A stretch of DNA of 64,000 nucleotides from Bacteroidales bacterium (GCA_015060965.1 SUXN01000001.1:56411-120410); one strand, 5' to 3'. Counted from the first letter of the stretch, positions 42,805 through 53,642 are shown. The notes: generated by a model not told the origin, from the letters alone. A program made the numbers and translations.

Positions 42805-44115
42805 ATGAGTGAACAGAAAAGAGCCTCGTTCGGAGGCAAATTAAGTGTTATATTGGTGGCTGCCGGCAGTGCCATTGGTCTTGGAGCGCTATGGCGTTTC
42901 CCATATATCGCCGGCAAGCACGGAGGTGCTGCATTTCTGCTGGTATTCCTGTTGAGTATTTTCGTGGTGGGTATTCCTGCAATGCTTGCCGAGTTTGCTG
43001 TGGGCCGCCGCACGAAGAAGAACGCAGTGGGTGCTTTCCGCACACTTTCAAAGCGTTGGAGCTGGTTGGGCTACAGCGGTGTCCTGGGCGCATTGCTGAT
43101 ATCAGGCTACTACTACCTTATCGCAGGGTGGTCGCTCCAGTACTTTGCGGATTCCGTTACGGGTGGAATGTTCAATTCTTCCCTTCCTTTCAAGGAGCAG
43201 TTCGATCTGTTCCAGGCTTCGTGGAAACCGTTGATATGGGGTGTTGTCTTCATCCTTATGACACACTTCATTGTGGCACGTGGTGTGGAAAAAGGTATTG
43301 AAAAGGCCTCAAAGGTGATGATGCCAATGCTTTTTGTCATTCTGATAATAATGGCAGTGAGGGTAGCGTTCATGCCCGGTGCCGCCGAGGGTTATAAGTT
43401 CTTCCTCTCTTGCGATTTTGCCGAGGCTTTCAAGGCCGAGACCATTATGATGGCGATAGGCCAGGCGTTCTTCTCGCTATCGGTAGGTATGGGATGTATG
43501 GTTACATACGCCTCATATTTCAAGCAGGACAACAATATGGTCTCGACATCGTTCAATGTGTCGATACTCACTTTGCTTGTGTCTGTACTTGCAGGTCTTG
43601 TCATTTTCCCTGCGGTGTTCAGTGCCGGGTTGCAGCCCACTGAAGGCCCCGCCCTTGTGTTCGTGACACTGCCCGAGATATTCAAGGGAATGCCGTTGGC
43701 GTCAGTGTGGTCGGCAATATTCTTCCTGCTTGTGATATTGGCATCACTTACATCCACAATATCGTTCCATGAGGTGCTTACAGCCTACTTTGCCGAGGAA
43801 TTCAGCCTAACACGCAAGAGGGCAGCAATGGTTACCACTGTGGTGTCAATTGTGCTCAGTACGGTGACATTTACAAAGCTTTTCGGTATTGACTTCTTCA
43901 ATATCTTCGATTATGTTACAGCCAATGTTCTTATGCCACTCGGTGCAATGTTTACCTGTATCATGGTCATGTGGTTCATGAAGAAGGATTTCATGAATAA
44001 TGAGCTTACAAACAACGGCGTGTGCAACCGCAGGCTGACACCTGTCATCCTGTTTATGCTGCGCTTCATCACTCCGGTGCTGATATTGTATATATTCATA
44101 AAGAATTTCATATAA
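42805..44115 (+). CDS. Neurotransmitter:sodium symporter (NSS/LeuT-fold) family transporter
   Basis: Inner-membrane Na+-coupled amino-acid or amine transporter, 436 residues with about 11-12 membrane helices. TM1 carries the broken-helix sodium and substrate motif (AGSAIGLGALWRFPYIAGKHGG, family GNAxGLGxxxRFP), and AEFAVGRR follows TM2. TM6 is represented by GQAFFSLSVGMG, and the TM8 sodium site by ILASLTSTISFHEV. Bacterial NSS members commonly take tryptophan, tyrosine, leucine or alanine; specificity cannot be assigned here. ATG 42805 is chosen over an in-frame TTG. Closed by a bidirectional terminator. Confidence 0.93.
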   Translation: MSEQKRASFGGKLSVILVAAGSAIGLGALWRFPYIAGKHGGAAFLLVFLLSIFVVGIPAMLAEFAVGRRTKKNAVGAFRTLSKRWSWLGYSGVLGALLISGYYYLIAGWSLQYFADSVTGGMFNSSLPFKEQFDLFQASWKPLIWGVVFILMTHFIVARGVEKGIEKASKVMMPMLFVILIIMAVRVAFMPGAAEGYKFFLSCDFAEAFKAETIMMAIGQAFFSLSVGMGCMVTYASYFKQDNNMVSTSFNVSILTLLVSVLAGLVIFPAVFSAGLQPTEGPALVFVTLPEIFKGMPLASVWSAIFFLLVILASLTSTISFHEVLTAYFAEEFSLTRKRAAMVTTVVSIVLSTVTFTKLFGIDFFNIFDYVTANVLMPLGAMFTCIMVMWFMKKDFMNNELTNNGVCNRRLTPVILFMLRFITPVLILYIFIKNFI

Positions 44116-44128
44116 TCCCTTAAATACA

Positions 44129-44160
44129 ATTAGCGGGCGACCATTCGGTCGCCCGCTAAT
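44129..44160 (+). terminator. Bidirectional terminator between symporter and murF-alr
   Basis: A 14-bp GC-rich stem (44129-44142 with 44147-44160) and ATTC loop lies between convergent genes. Confidence 0.82.
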
Positions 44161-44179
44161 GCTTTATCAAGGGGTGTTG

Positions 44180-46660
44180 TCAATCGCTGTAATAAACTCT
44201 CTTTATTCTGTTCGATACTGACGTGAGTATCTCGTACGGAATTGTCTCTAACCACTCGGCAATTCTTGCGGCAGGCAGGGTGGGGCCGAAAATCTCTACA
44301 ATGTCACCCTCCTTGCAATCGATGCCGGTGACATCAATCATGCATACATCCATGCATATGTTGCCCACGTAAGGTGCTTTCTGTCCGTTGACAATGCAAT
44401 AGCCTCTGCCGTTGCCCAATTTGCGGTTGAGGCCGTCGGCATATCCTATGGGCAGTGCTGCGATGCGCGAGTCGCGTGTGAGTGTTCCTCTGCGGCTGTA
44501 GCCGACGGTCTCGTCGACGGGTACGTCATGTATCTGCAGTATGATACTCTTGAGGGTGGATATCGGGTGCAGGCGGGCATCGTCGGTGATGGGCGATATT
44601 CCGTAGAGTCCAATACCCAGACGTACCATGTCGTTCTGTTCGTGGGTGAATCTCTCGGCACCGGCACTGTTGCATATATGACGCAGTATCTTATGGCTGA
44701 AGCCTGCCTGCAAGCTCTCTGCTGCCTGGTTGAAACGCTCCACCTGTATCTTGGAGAACTCGTCGAACTGTGGGCTGTCGCTGCCCACGAAATGTGAGAA
44801 CACGGAGCGTGGAGTGAGCACGCACTGCTCCTTCAGTATCTCTACAAGTTGTGGAATCTCCGTCGGCAGGAATCCCAAACGGTGCATTCCTGTGTCAATC
44901 TTTATATGTACGGGATAATCGGTGACGCCTTCGTTGCAGGCTGCCTGGATGAGTGACCTTAGCATGCCGAAACTGTATACCTCGGGCTCCAGTTTGTTGT
45001 CGAAAAGCGTGCGGTATGAGCTCGGCTCGGGGTTCATCACTATTATTCCGCAGTTGATGCCCTCCTTGCGCAGTTCGGCACCTTCGTCGGCTACAGCCAC
45101 GGCAAGATAGTCTACATTGCAATCCTGCAATGTCCTGCCCACTTCCAGCGCTCCGGCACCGTATGCGTCGGCCTTTACCATGCACACGCATTTTGTCCCG
45201 GGGTCGAGCCTGTTGCGGTAGGTGTTCAGGTTGTCGCGCAGTGCGCTCAAGTTCACCTCGAGGATTGTCTGGTGTACCTTCTTTTCAAGCGCCTCGGTCA
45301 CGTCCTCGAAATGGAATGAACGGGAGCCTTTGACAAGGATACATTCTTTAGTGAGGCTGCGCAGCATCTTTGATGCGAGCAACTCTTCTGTGCTGTCGAA
45401 GAAATGGCACTCGATGTCCGATTCTCCAAAGACCTCCTTTTGTGTGGATATCTCCTTGCCCACTCCTATGAATTTATCGATCTTGCGTTTCTCGATGCAG
45501 TTGAGCACGGTGCGGTAGAGTGAGCATGGGTTCTCGCCTGTCTGCTTTATGTCGGCCAGTATGAGTGTGCGTCCGAGGTCGGGCATTGTGCTGCTACGGC
45601 GTTCCATGAAGTCAAGCGCAATCTCAAGCGATGTGGTGTCTGAGTTGTAGCTGTCGTTGATGATGAGGCAGCCACGTTTACCCTCCTTTACCTCAAGTCT
45701 CATCGCTACGGGCTCCAGTTGCTTCATGCGCTCGGCGATGGTCTCAGGTGGTATCATCAGGTAGAGTGCTGCCGCAAGGCAGTTGATAGAGTCCTCTATC
45801 GATGCGTCGTCAAGGAACGGGATGCAGAAACAGTTCTCGATAGTGAGGTATTGGTAGCATATTGTTGTCCTGTCACTCTCTTTCTTTATTGACTTTATGT
45901 ACAAAGGACGTTCAGGGTCCCGGCGTGACCATGCAATTTCGCGCGCAGGCAGCATCTGTTGTGCTATGATGTCTGAGAGCAGTCTGTTGTCGGCGTTGTA
46001 TATTATAACGTCGCACTCCTTGAAAAGGGACAGTTTCTCCTCGCATTTTTCCTGAATGGTACTGAAATTCTCCTGATGTGCACTGCTTATGTTGGTAATT
46101 ATTCCTATTGTAGGCCTGATGATACGTTGCAGTTTCTCCATTTCGCGGGGACAGGATATGCCGGCCTCGAATATTCCGAGTGTGCTCTCCTCGCGCAGTG
46201 ACCACAATGACAGGGGAACCCCTATCTGTGAGTTGTAGCTGCGTGGCGAGCGTGCGACATTGTAACTTCCGGCCGTCAGCTGGTATAGCCACTCCTTGAC
46301 TATTGTCTTGCCGTCGCTGCCGGTGATGCCCACAACGGCTATGTCGAACAATGAACGGTGGTGTGCGGCAAGTGTCTGCAGGGCGGCAATGCTGTCATTG
46401 ACAACTATGAAATTGGCATCGGCGAGTTCGCTGAATCCTTCGGAACTGTTTACTACAAAGTTCTTGACGCCTCTCTTGTAAAGTGCGGCTATATATCTGT
46501 GTCCGTCGCCATGCTTTGTCTTTATGGCGAAGAACAGTGTCTCTTCGGGGAAACTTAGTGAACGGCTGTCGGTGAGCAGGCGCGTAACCCTGTTGTCGGG
46601 TGACGGTAGCTTACCTTTGCCTTTCAGTATTCCGTTTATCTGTTTGATAGTGTATTGCAT
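44180..46660 (-). CDS. Bifunctional MurF ligase / alanine racemase
   Basis: 826 residues joining two peptidoglycan enzymes. Residues 1-450: UDP-MurNAc-tripeptide:D-Ala-D-Ala ligase (MurF) with ATP loop GITGSDGKT near 112-120, the ITNISSAHQENF segment and NDSYNSDTTSLE. Residues 460-826: PLP-dependent alanine racemase with VKADAYGAG (PLP Lys near 495), VRLGIGLYGISP, and VGYSRRGT (catalytic Tyr region). One part makes the D-Ala that the D-Ala-D-Ala ligase needs, the other adds the dipeptide. This fusion is usual in Bacteroidota. Its start overlaps the GSCFA gene end by 25 bases, implying cotranslation. Confidence 0.95.
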   Translation of the reverse strand: MQYTIKQINGILKGKGKLPSPDNRVTRLLTDSRSLSFPEETLFFAIKTKHGDGHRYIAALYKRGVKNFVVNSSEGFSELADANFIVVNDSIAALQTLAAHHRSLFDIAVVGITGSDGKTIVKEWLYQLTAGSYNVARSPRSYNSQIGVPLSLWSLREESTLGIFEAGISCPREMEKLQRIIRPTIGIITNISSAHQENFSTIQEKCEEKLSLFKECDVIIYNADNRLLSDIIAQQMLPAREIAWSRRDPERPLYIKSIKKESDRTTICYQYLTIENCFCIPFLDDASIEDSINCLAAALYLMIPPETIAERMKQLEPVAMRLEVKEGKRGCLIINDSYNSDTTSLEIALDFMERRSSTMPDLGRTLILADIKQTGENPCSLYRTVLNCIEKRKIDKFIGVGKEISTQKEVFGESDIECHFFDSTEELLASKMLRSLTKECILVKGSRSFHFEDVTEALEKKVHQTILEVNLSALRDNLNTYRNRLDPGTKCVCMVKADAYGAGALEVGRTLQDCNVDYLAVAVADEGAELRKEGINCGIIVMNPEPSSYRTLFDNKLEPEVYSFGMLRSLIQAACNEGVTDYPVHIKIDTGMHRLGFLPTEIPQLVEILKEQCVLTPRSVFSHFVGSDSPQFDEFSKIQVERFNQAAESLQAGFSHKILRHICNSAGAERFTHEQNDMVRLGIGLYGISPITDDARLHPISTLKSIILQIHDVPVDETVGYSRRGTLTRDSRIAALPIGYADGLNRKLGNGRGYCIVNGQKAPYVGNICMDVCMIDVTGIDCKEGDIVEIFGPTLPAARIAEWLETIPYEILTSVSNRIKRVYYSD

Positions 46661-47631
46661 CGTGTCAATTCGTTTTTGAAATCAAGGTAGGGGAACTTCC
46701 CTGTCAGTGTCTCAATCTTCCGGGCCAATCCCCTGATGAACTCTCGGTAACCTTCGGATTTCTCGTCAAAAGGTCTGTGGTTCAGTCCGCGTATTATCTC
46801 TTCTACAGCCTCATTTATCCCGGCGGTCTCTTTGCTGAAACAGCAATTCCCGAAACACTCCCAGATGTATTCTATGGCTGTTGCCGACGGATGGGCCATG
46901 TCTTCGGCGTAGAACCTGTAGTCGCGCAGTTCGTCAAGCACAATTTCGTATGCGGGGAAATAGTGGCAACAATCAGGGTTCTCACTGATTATGCGGTCTA
47001 TGGCAAGCAACAAGGTCGCCTTGCTCTTCTGGTTGTCGTGTGCACCGTCCCGCAGGTGGCGTATGGGGCTCACTGTAAAAAGGAATTTAACTTCCGGGTT
47101 CAGGCTCTTGTATGTTCTTATGACTTTGCCGAACTCTGCTGCAATCTCCTCAATGCCCATGAGGCTGCGCGTGAACTCCTTGGCAGGCAACTTGTGGCAG
47201 TTGCCTGCTGTTGTCCCGTCGCTGTTGCGGGTGTAGGTGTATGCTGTACCGAAAGTGACGATGACGGTGTCGCAGGCCTTTGACATGGCGTGCGCTCTTT
47301 TCAGGTTGCTGTTTATGCATTCCAGCAGTTCCTCTTTGCTGTTGCGCGAGAAATCACTGTGGTGCATTATGCTGTGCCATCTGCCGGCATGTTCGAAAAT
47401 CTCATGTGATTCTGCTGTGAAAGGCTCTCCTTGTGCAATCCTTGTGAGCACTGCCGATATTGAACGGGGGTTGTACTGTACCCCGAACGGGTTGTGCTCG
47501 ATGTTGAATTTCCTCTCTTGCAACTTCTTGCCGATGTTCCCGGCAAAGCATGAGCCTATAAGTATTATGCGGCTCTTGTGCGAGATTTCTATCTCCTTGA
47601 CAGGTAATTCTACTTTTGTGGAAAATTGCAT
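46636..47631 (-). CDS. GSCFA-domain protein
   Basis: 331 residues with the family-naming motif GSCFAGNIGKKL near residues 26-37, then PFGVQYNP, a Trp/His segment HAGRWHSIMHHSDF, VTFGTAYTYTR, FTVSPIRH and a C-terminal AEDMAHPSATAIEYIW. The layout is that of an SGNH/GDSL-type hydrolase (Gly-Ser block, Asp-x-x-His end), but the substrate is unknown. ATG 47631 is preferred over an in-frame TTG at 47652 that lies in the -7-like TATTTTTG region. It is cotranscribed with murF-alr (25-base overlap), which suggests an envelope role. Confidence 0.88.
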   Translation of the reverse strand: MQFSTKVELPVKEIEISHKSRIILIGSCFAGNIGKKLQERKFNIEHNPFGVQYNPRSISAVLTRIAQGEPFTAESHEIFEHAGRWHSIMHHSDFSRNSKEELLECINSNLKRAHAMSKACDTVIVTFGTAYTYTRNSDGTTAGNCHKLPAKEFTRSLMGIEEIAAEFGKVIRTYKSLNPEVKFLFTVSPIRHLRDGAHDNQKSKATLLLAIDRIISENPDCCHYFPAYEIVLDELRDYRFYAEDMAHPSATAIEYIWECFGNCCFSKETAGINEAVEEIIRGLNHRPFDEKSEGYREFIRGLARKIETLTGKFPYLDFKNELTRCNTLSNR

Positions 47632-47802
47632 ACGTGTGTGTTTGAACTGCAAAAATAAGATAAGTTCGCAAAGAATTGGCTTTCCACGGGTTAAATTTGT
47701 TGAAAATATCCCGATTGGAAAATCACTCGGGATTTTGCCATGCCTTTTTGTGTTGCGCCGCTCTTTTTGTACAATAATTTTCTTGTTTTGATAAAAAAAA
47801 TG

Positions 47803-47810
47803 TATTTTCG
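47803..47810 (+). promoter_or_regulatory. -7 element of dxs
   Basis: TATTTTCG 44 bases before the dxs start, with a TTG at 47783-47785 (spacing 17). The 223-base divergent region also holds a minus-strand TATTTTTG (47650-47657) that could serve the GSCFA gene; nothing else is seen. Confidence 0.45.
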
Positions 47811-47854
47811 CAAGATAATGACGGATTATGTCTCTGAAATTTTAGGAAATTAAA

Positions 47855-49756
47855 ATGGAAAAGGAAAATAAATACCCGTTACTTGAATCGATAAACTATC
47901 CCGCCGATTTGCGTAAGTTGTCCGAAAAACAGCTTCCCCAACTCTGTGACGAGTTGCGCGGGTTCATCATAGATTCCTTGGCAAACAACCCCGGACATTT
48001 TGCATCAAGTCTTGGTGCTGTGGAGCTTACCGTGGCGTTGCATTATGTCTTTTCTACTCCCGACGACAGTATCGTATGGGACGTAGGCCATCAGGCGTAT
48101 GGTCATAAGATTCTTACAGGACGTCGTGAGCGTTTCCATACAAACCGTAAGTTCGGTGGCCTCAAGCCTTTCCCTGCACCCGAAGAGAGCGAATATGATT
48201 CTTTCATTGCCGGTCATGCTTCAAACTCAATATCTGCCGCCTTGGGTTTAGCTGCAGCTGCAAAGCTAAAGAATGTGCCGGAGCATGTGGTCGCTGTTAT
48301 CGGTGACGGCTCTATGAGTGGAGGTCTTGCATATGAAGGACTCAATAACCTTGCCAATACCCCGAACAACCTGCTTGTGGTGCTCAATGACAACAATATG
48401 TCTATCAGCAACAGTGTGGGCGGCATGAGCAAGCTTCTTGTCTCAATGCACTCGTCAAAGATATACAATAAGGCGCGTTATGCCGTAGCGCAGGGTTTGC
48501 GCAAGATGCACCTGCTGAACGAGCGCCGCGCCAATAGTATAATCCGTTTCAACAACGGTCTGAAGTCGCTGATATTCCGTCAGCAGAACTTCTTTGAAGG
48601 GATGTGTGCAAGGTATTTCGGCCCTATCGACGGGCACGATGTAATAGGTCTTGTGCGTATCCTAAGGAGCATAAAGGATATGAAGGGCCCCCACATGTTG
48701 CATGTGCACACAACAAAGGGCAAGGGTTGGAAACCGGCCGAGAAGGATGCTACCTCATGGCATCAGCCTGGTCTTTTTGACATAGAGACCGGTGAACGTA
48801 TCGTTGCCAACGCGGCAACGCCGCGTTTTCAGGATGTCTTCGGTGAGACTCTGGTGGAGATGGCAAAGGAGAACGAGAAGATTATCGGAGTCACTCCTGC
48901 TATGCCCACAGGCTGTTCGATGCATAAACTCGGAGAGGTCTTCCCTGACCGTTTCTTTGATGTGGGTATTGCCGAAGGACACGCTGTGACTTTCTCTGCA
49001 GGCCTTGCCAAAGGCGGAATGCTGCCTTTCTGCAATATATACTCGTCGTTTATGCAACGTGGATATGACAATCTCATACATGATGTTGCCTTGCAGGGCT
49101 TGGATATGATTCTCTGTCTTGACAGGGCTGGTCTTGTGGGTGAGGATGGTCCAACCCACCATGGTGCATATGACCTTGCCTATCTGCGTCCTGTCCCAAA
49201 TATTACAATTGCATCGCCATACGACGAGTGTGAATTGCGCCGTATGATGTATACTGCGGCCCAGCCCGGAGCGGGAACGTTCGTTATACGTTATCCACGC
49301 GGTTCCGGTTCACTCAAGGAGTGGCGTTGTCCGCTTGAGACCATTGAGGTGGGCAAAGGACGCTTGATGAAGGAGGGTAGTGACGTGGCATTCCTGACCA
49401 TAGGCCCGCTTGGCAAGGTCATGGAAACAGTTGTTGCCGAGGCCGGGAAGCAGGGTGTCAGTGTGGCGCATTATGACATGCGTTATCTAAAGCCAATCGA
49501 TGAGGATATACTGCACGAAGTGGGCAAAAGGTTCAAGTATATTGTTACTCTTGAAGACGGTACGGTAAAGGGCGGTCTGGGTACTGCTGTTGCCGAGTTC
49601 ATGGCATTGAACGGATATACTTCAAAAGTGGAAATTATAGGAATCCCCGACAAGTTCATTGAACACGGTGCACCCGAGGAACTGTATAGGGTTTGCGGAA
49701 TGGATAAAGAGTCTGTTCTTGAGGCTTTGTTGAAGTTTAAAGAGATTAAAGGATGA
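47855..49756 (+). CDS. dxs: 1-Deoxy-D-xylulose-5-phosphate synthase
   Basis: Thiamine-diphosphate enzyme that condenses pyruvate with glyceraldehyde 3-phosphate, first step of the MEP isoprenoid route. 633 residues. The early [13 protein letters not shown] and [12 protein letters not shown], ThDP motif GDGSMSGG...[17 protein letters not shown] (about 149-180), the transketolase pyrimidine-binding part with [11 protein letters not shown] and [15 protein letters not shown], and the C-terminal domain [14 protein letters not shown] are all present. ATGA overlap with trkA. ispG of the same pathway lies at 61415. Confidence 0.97.
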   Translation: MEKENKYPLLESINYPADLRKLSEKQLPQLCDELRGFIIDSLANNPGHFASSLGAVELTVALHYVFSTPDDSIVWDVGHQAYGHKILTGRRERFHTNRKFGGLKPFPAPEESEYDSFIAGHASNSISAALGLAAAAKLKNVPEHVVAVIGDGSMSGGLAYEGLNNLANTPNNLLVVLNDNNMSISNSVGGMSKLLVSMHSSKIYNKARYAVAQGLRKMHLLNERRANSIIRFNNGLKSLIFRQQNFFEGMCARYFGPIDGHDVIGLVRILRSIKDMKGPHMLHVHTTKGKGWKPAEKDATSWHQPGLFDIETGERIVANAATPRFQDVFGETLVEMAKENEKIIGVTPAMPTGCSMHKLGEVFPDRFFDVGIAEGHAVTFSAGLAKGGMLPFCNIYSSFMQRGYDNLIHDVALQGLDMILCLDRAGLVGEDGPTHHGAYDLAYLRPVPNITIASPYDECELRRMMYTAAQPGAGTFVIRYPRGSGSLKEWRCPLETIEVGKGRLMKEGSDVAFLTIGPLGKVMETVVAEAGKQGVSVAHYDMRYLKPIDEDILHEVGKRFKYIVTLEDGTVKGGLGTAVAEFMALNGYTSKVEIIGIPDKFIEHGAPEELYRVCGMDKESVLEALLKFKEIKG

Positions 49757-51090
49757 GAATTGTCATAGCTGGTGCCGGCGCAGTCGGAACTCACCTTGCA
49801 AAGATGCTCTCTGTCGAGAATGAGAACGTAGTGCTTCTTGACGATAGCGAAGAGAAACTCGGAAAGCTTGAGTCGCTTTTCGACCTCCAGACAATTGTCG
49901 GTGACCCGACAAAGATTTCGGCCCTCAAGAGTGCAGGAGTGGATCATGCCGAGCTTTTTGTGGCAGTGACTCCTCATGAGAGCCGTAATATAACAGCTTG
50001 TGTGCTGGCTCACTATCTGGGGGCGGCAAAGACTGTTGCCCGCATCGACAACTACGAGTATCTGATGCCCAAGCACAAGGAGTATTTCAAATCTTTGGGT
50101 GTTGATTCGCTCATTTACCCCGAGCAGCTTGCCGCCGAGGAGATAGCTACCAATATCCGCTACAGCTGGATGCGCCAGATGTTGGAGTTCGGTGACGGTG
50201 CCCTGGTGATGGTGGGCGTAAAGGTCAGGAACAATGCATCTATTCTGAACATTCCTTTCAAGGAGCTTGTGCGCGATATACCTTATCATATAGTTGCCAT
50301 ACAGCGTGGCGACGAGACTATCATACCCCGTGGTAACGATGTGATATTGCCCGAGGACCTTGTCTGTTTCATGACGACGCACGACCAGATACCTTACATA
50401 AGAAAAATAACGGGCAAGGAGGAGTTCAACGAGGTACGCAACATCATTATGATGGGCGGTAGCCGCATCGCGGTACGTACCACAAAGCTTATCCCTGACG
50501 GTATAAAGGTCAAGATCATCGAGAACGATCTTGCACGATGCCACAAACTTCTGGAACTTGTAGAAGACAACGTACTTGTAATCAACGGTGATGCCCGCGA
50601 CCTTGAGCTGTTGCGTAGCGAGGGTATTGACCACACCGATGTCTTCATGGCACTTAGCGACAATTCCGAGATGAATATCCTGGCGTGTCTTGCAGCCAAG
50701 CGTGCCGGTGTGCTGCGTACTGTTTCCGAGGTTGAGAATATCGACTACATATCTATGGCCGAGGGTCTTGATATAGGTTCGGTCATCAACAAGAAGAAGC
50801 TGGCTGCGAGTACAATATTCCAGATGATGCTCAAGACCGATGTGTCAAGTGTCAAATGCCTTACATTCATACAGGCTGTAGTGGCGGAGTTCCCCGTGAA
50901 CGTGGAGTGCTATATGACACGCAAACCGGTCAAGGACCTGGGGCTTCCGGCCGGAGCCAATATCGGTGGACTCATCCGTAACGGCAAGGGCATGAATGTG
51001 ACCGGTAATACAATGATCCAGGTGGGTGACCATGTGATAATATTCTGCCTTGAGCATGTATTGAAAAAACTTGAGAAATTCTTCAGATAA
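49753..51090 (+). CDS. trkA: Trk potassium uptake regulatory subunit TrkA
   Basis: Cytoplasmic gating ring subunit, 445 residues, made of two RCK units: NAD-binding Rossmann motifs [19 protein letters not shown] at the start and [17 protein letters not shown] near 232, each followed by a TrkA-C domain. The second half retains [12 protein letters not shown] and [13 protein letters not shown]. It is coupled to dxs (4-base overlap) and to trkH (last base of the stop is the first of the trkH ATG). Confidence 0.96.
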   Translation: MRIVIAGAGAVGTHLAKMLSVENENVVLLDDSEEKLGKLESLFDLQTIVGDPTKISALKSAGVDHAELFVAVTPHESRNITACVLAHYLGAAKTVARIDNYEYLMPKHKEYFKSLGVDSLIYPEQLAAEEIATNIRYSWMRQMLEFGDGALVMVGVKVRNNASILNIPFKELVRDIPYHIVAIQRGDETIIPRGNDVILPEDLVCFMTTHDQIPYIRKITGKEEFNEVRNIIMMGGSRIAVRTTKLIPDGIKVKIIENDLARCHKLLELVEDNVLVINGDARDLELLRSEGIDHTDVFMALSDNSEMNILACLAAKRAGVLRTVSEVENIDYISMAEGLDIGSVINKKKLAASTIFQMMLKTDVSSVKCLTFIQAVVAEFPVNVECYMTRKPVKDLGLPAGANIGGLIRNGKGMNVTGNTMIQVGDHVIIFCLEHVLKKLEKFFR

Positions 51091-52544
51091 TGTTCCATCC
51101 TAAAGCAATATTCAGAATTCTCGGATTCCTGCTTCTCATTGAAGCAGCCTTCATGCTGACAAGTGTTCCGGTCGCGCTCTATTATGACGAGCCTGTGGTC
51201 GAGAGCCTTCTTTGGTCTGTGGGTGCAATGGCGGGAACAGGTACTCTGCTTGCATATATCTGCCGCGGAGCAGGGCGTGATGTGTCGCGTAAGGACGGAT
51301 ATATTGTAGTAACCCTCATCTGGGTCATATTCTCGTTGTTCGGAACGCTGCCTTATATGTTGAGCGGAGCAATACCTGATTTCACCGATGCTTTCTTTGA
51401 AACGATGTCAGGCTTCTCTACTACAGGATCCACAATTCTGGAGGATATCGAGGCTCTGCCGCATTCAATACTTTTCTGGCGTATGATGACGCATTGGGTA
51501 GGCGGTTTGGGAATAGTGTTCTTTACTATAGCGGTGTTCCCCATCTTCGGCATTGGTGATATACATCTTTTCGCGGCGGAATCTGTCGGTCCCATGCGTG
51601 CAAAGCTGCACCCCCGTATCTCTGTGACTGCACGTTGGCTGTTGACGATATACATAGGGCTCACTTTGATATGTACCATATTCATGCATGTAGCAGGAAT
51701 GGGATGGTTCGATTCTCTCTGCCATTCCATGTCTACAGTCTCAACAGGAGGCTTCTCGACCAAGCAGGCAAGCATAGCCGCATTCAACTCTCCTGCTATC
51801 GAGTACGTGACAACGCTGTTCATGTTCATGGGCGGAATAAACCTGTCGCTCCTCTATCTGCTTATATTCAAGTTCCGTGTAAGGGATATGTACCGCGACT
51901 CGGAGTTCAGGACATATCTTTCCATTGTGCTTCTGTTCACAGCTGTAATAACGGTGGGGCTTGTATTTACTTCGGATATGCCTGTTGCCGAGTCCTTCCG
52001 TACGGCATTGTTCCAGGTAGTGTCTATTCAGACGACAACGGGTTTTGCCACGGCCAATTATGTGCTTTGGATGCCGTTGCTGTGGCTGATGCTATGTGCG
52101 CTCATGTTCTTCGGTGCATGCTCGGGCTCTACATCGGGTGCCATGAAGTGTATGCGAATATCGATTCTGGTTAAGGTGATGCTCAATGAATTCAAGCGTA
52201 TTGTGCATCCCAATGCAGTGATTCCTGTGCGTATGGCAGGGAAGATAGTGCCTACGGGTGTGCAGTCGGCTATCCTCGCCTACACTGTAATATACATCTT
52301 TGTACTTATGGTGGGCCTCTTCGTGAATATGGGCTTCGGACTGGACTTCCTTGATTCCTTTGGCCTTTCAGTGGCTTCTGTTGGTAATGTGGGTCCGGCG
52401 TTTGGCCATTATGGACCGATGGACTCGTTGGCAGTGTTGCCTGCCGGAGTAAAATGGTTCTGCTCGTTCCAGATGCTTGTGGGCCGTCTTGAGTTCTTCG
52501 CAGTACTGTTGCTGTTCACTCCAATCTTCTGGAAGAGACGCTAA
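51090..52544 (+). CDS. trkH: Trk-type potassium transporter membrane subunit TrkH
   Basis: Inner-membrane K+ channel-like transporter, 484 residues with about 10-12 helices. Four selectivity-filter regions end pore loops: SGFSTTGSTIL near 108, STVSTGGFST near 217, VSIQTTTGFATANY near 312 and VGNVGPAFG near 430. The TGG/TTG-type Gly residues are conserved. The start codon overlaps the trkA stop by one base. Followed by the convergent DUF4435 gene after 57 bases, with no obvious terminator between them. Confidence 0.95.
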   Translation: MFHPKAIFRILGFLLLIEAAFMLTSVPVALYYDEPVVESLLWSVGAMAGTGTLLAYICRGAGRDVSRKDGYIVVTLIWVIFSLFGTLPYMLSGAIPDFTDAFFETMSGFSTTGSTILEDIEALPHSILFWRMMTHWVGGLGIVFFTIAVFPIFGIGDIHLFAAESVGPMRAKLHPRISVTARWLLTIYIGLTLICTIFMHVAGMGWFDSLCHSMSTVSTGGFSTKQASIAAFNSPAIEYVTTLFMFMGGINLSLLYLLIFKFRVRDMYRDSEFRTYLSIVLLFTAVITVGLVFTSDMPVAESFRTALFQVVSIQTTTGFATANYVLWMPLLWLMLCALMFFGACSGSTSGAMKCMRISILVKVMLNEFKRIVHPNAVIPVRMAGKIVPTGVQSAILAYTVIYIFVLMVGLFVNMGFGLDFLDSFGLSVASVGNVGPAFGHYGPMDSLAVLPAGVKWFCSFQMLVGRLEFFAVLLLFTPIFWKRR

Positions 52545-52601
52545 AGCGGAAATGCCAAAAATTATAGCCGTGAATCGCAGGCAAGCATGTACCTTGTTCG
52601 C

Positions 52602-53621
52602 TTATTTCCCGTTTCCTGCTTTAACCTTGTCAAGTTCTGCAAGCAGTTTCTCAATATCCCCCTTCAAGCGCCTGTAGGGAGTCGTCTCCTTGAAATCGGT
52701 GTTCTTGCTGAGCATCAGCGCCACATCGCATTGGCTGTGGCGGTACGATGAGAGCTCGTTGTTGTACTGCTGACGGTGGTATGCGAGTTTCTCAATCTCT
52801 GTCTCGCGCTGGCTGCGCAGATGACGGCATATAGGATTGAGTATGCGCAGTACCACATTGTTCATTATGTGGTGTCCCTGTATGTAGAAGTATGTCTCTT
52901 CGGGCTTGATGCCAAGCTCAACCAGCTCTTTCATCTGTTCCTGATGCAACGCGACAAGATGCGGCATTTGTTTCTCAAGCAGTTTTATATTGTGCTCGAC
53001 CCGGTTGCCGAGCTGTTGCAGGGAGTATGCCGGATTTCCTATGTTGAATGATGTGATGCGTACAATCTCGCAGAACCGTAGCATGCTCATAGTCCTTGTG
53101 TCGTGCTTGCGGTAGAGCAGGATGTTCCAGGCGAACAACGGGAAACATATCTGCGAGTACAGCTTCATATACTCTTCAAGGTCGATGACATTGCGGTCAT
53201 TGAGTGTGCTCAGTACGCATACCTGCTTGAGGCTGTCGGCATTGCATTTGAGGTTCTCGATTGCGTAGGCGTACGTGTGCAGTATGTAGGGGTTCTCAAT
53301 CAGTTGCTTTGACGTGGAGGTCGCTCCTTGCAGCAGATAGTCGTAATCACCGTCGACGCAGGCTATCATGTTCTTCCCATAAGCCTCTCCCAACATGTTC
53401 ATCATGGCCTGTTTCTTCCCTTTTGTCAGGTTTGAACGTGCAGGGAGCATTACCTCGAAATGGAATTTGTCGCTTTCGTAGTCATCGAAAACTGAACGCC
53501 AGAAGGATATGTCATCATAGCTCTCGACGTATGCTATGATGCGGTGCTTCGCTTTCTTGGGGCGCAGGGCATTGGCGGCCTCAATGAACTTTGAGTTTAT
53601 ATACTCGGTCAGCTTTTTCAT
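52602..53621 (-). CDS. DUF4435 (Toprim-like) protein, partner of the ATPase gene upstream
   Basis: 339 residues, soluble. The N-terminal third has a Toprim-like acidic pattern: Glu33 in IAYVESYDDISFW and Asp90/Asp92/Asp94 in IACVDGDYDYL, as in DUF4435 proteins. The rest is helical with PYILHTYAYAIENLKCN, conserved in this group, and a charged C-terminus (AELDKVKAGNGK). In the PARIS phage-defence system the DUF4435 effector AriB is a Toprim nuclease controlled by the ATPase AriA; gene order here (ATPase then DUF4435, 21-base gap) is the same. Whether it is a defence nuclease or a housekeeping Bacteroidales relative is open. Confidence 0.85.
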   Translation of the reverse strand: MKKLTEYINSKFIEAANALRPKKAKHRIIAYVESYDDISFWRSVFDDYESDKFHFEVMLPARSNLTKGKKQAMMNMLGEAYGKNMIACVDGDYDYLLQGATSTSKQLIENPYILHTYAYAIENLKCNADSLKQVCVLSTLNDRNVIDLEEYMKLYSQICFPLFAWNILLYRKHDTRTMSMLRFCEIVRITSFNIGNPAYSLQQLGNRVEHNIKLLEKQMPHLVALHQEQMKELVELGIKPEETYFYIQGHHIMNNVVLRILNPICRHLRSQRETEIEKLAYHRQQYNNELSSYRHSQCDVALMLSKNTDFKETTPYRRLKGDIEKLLAELDKVKAGNGK

Positions 53622-53642
53622 TCCCCTATTGCTGTGTGCCTG

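Noticed and set aside
49483..50634. A 383-codon open frame on the minus strand opposite dxs and trkA
   Set aside because: It is antisense to two unmistakable genes, has the Val/Leu/Tyr/His-rich composition typical of antisense frames, and shows no domain or promoter.
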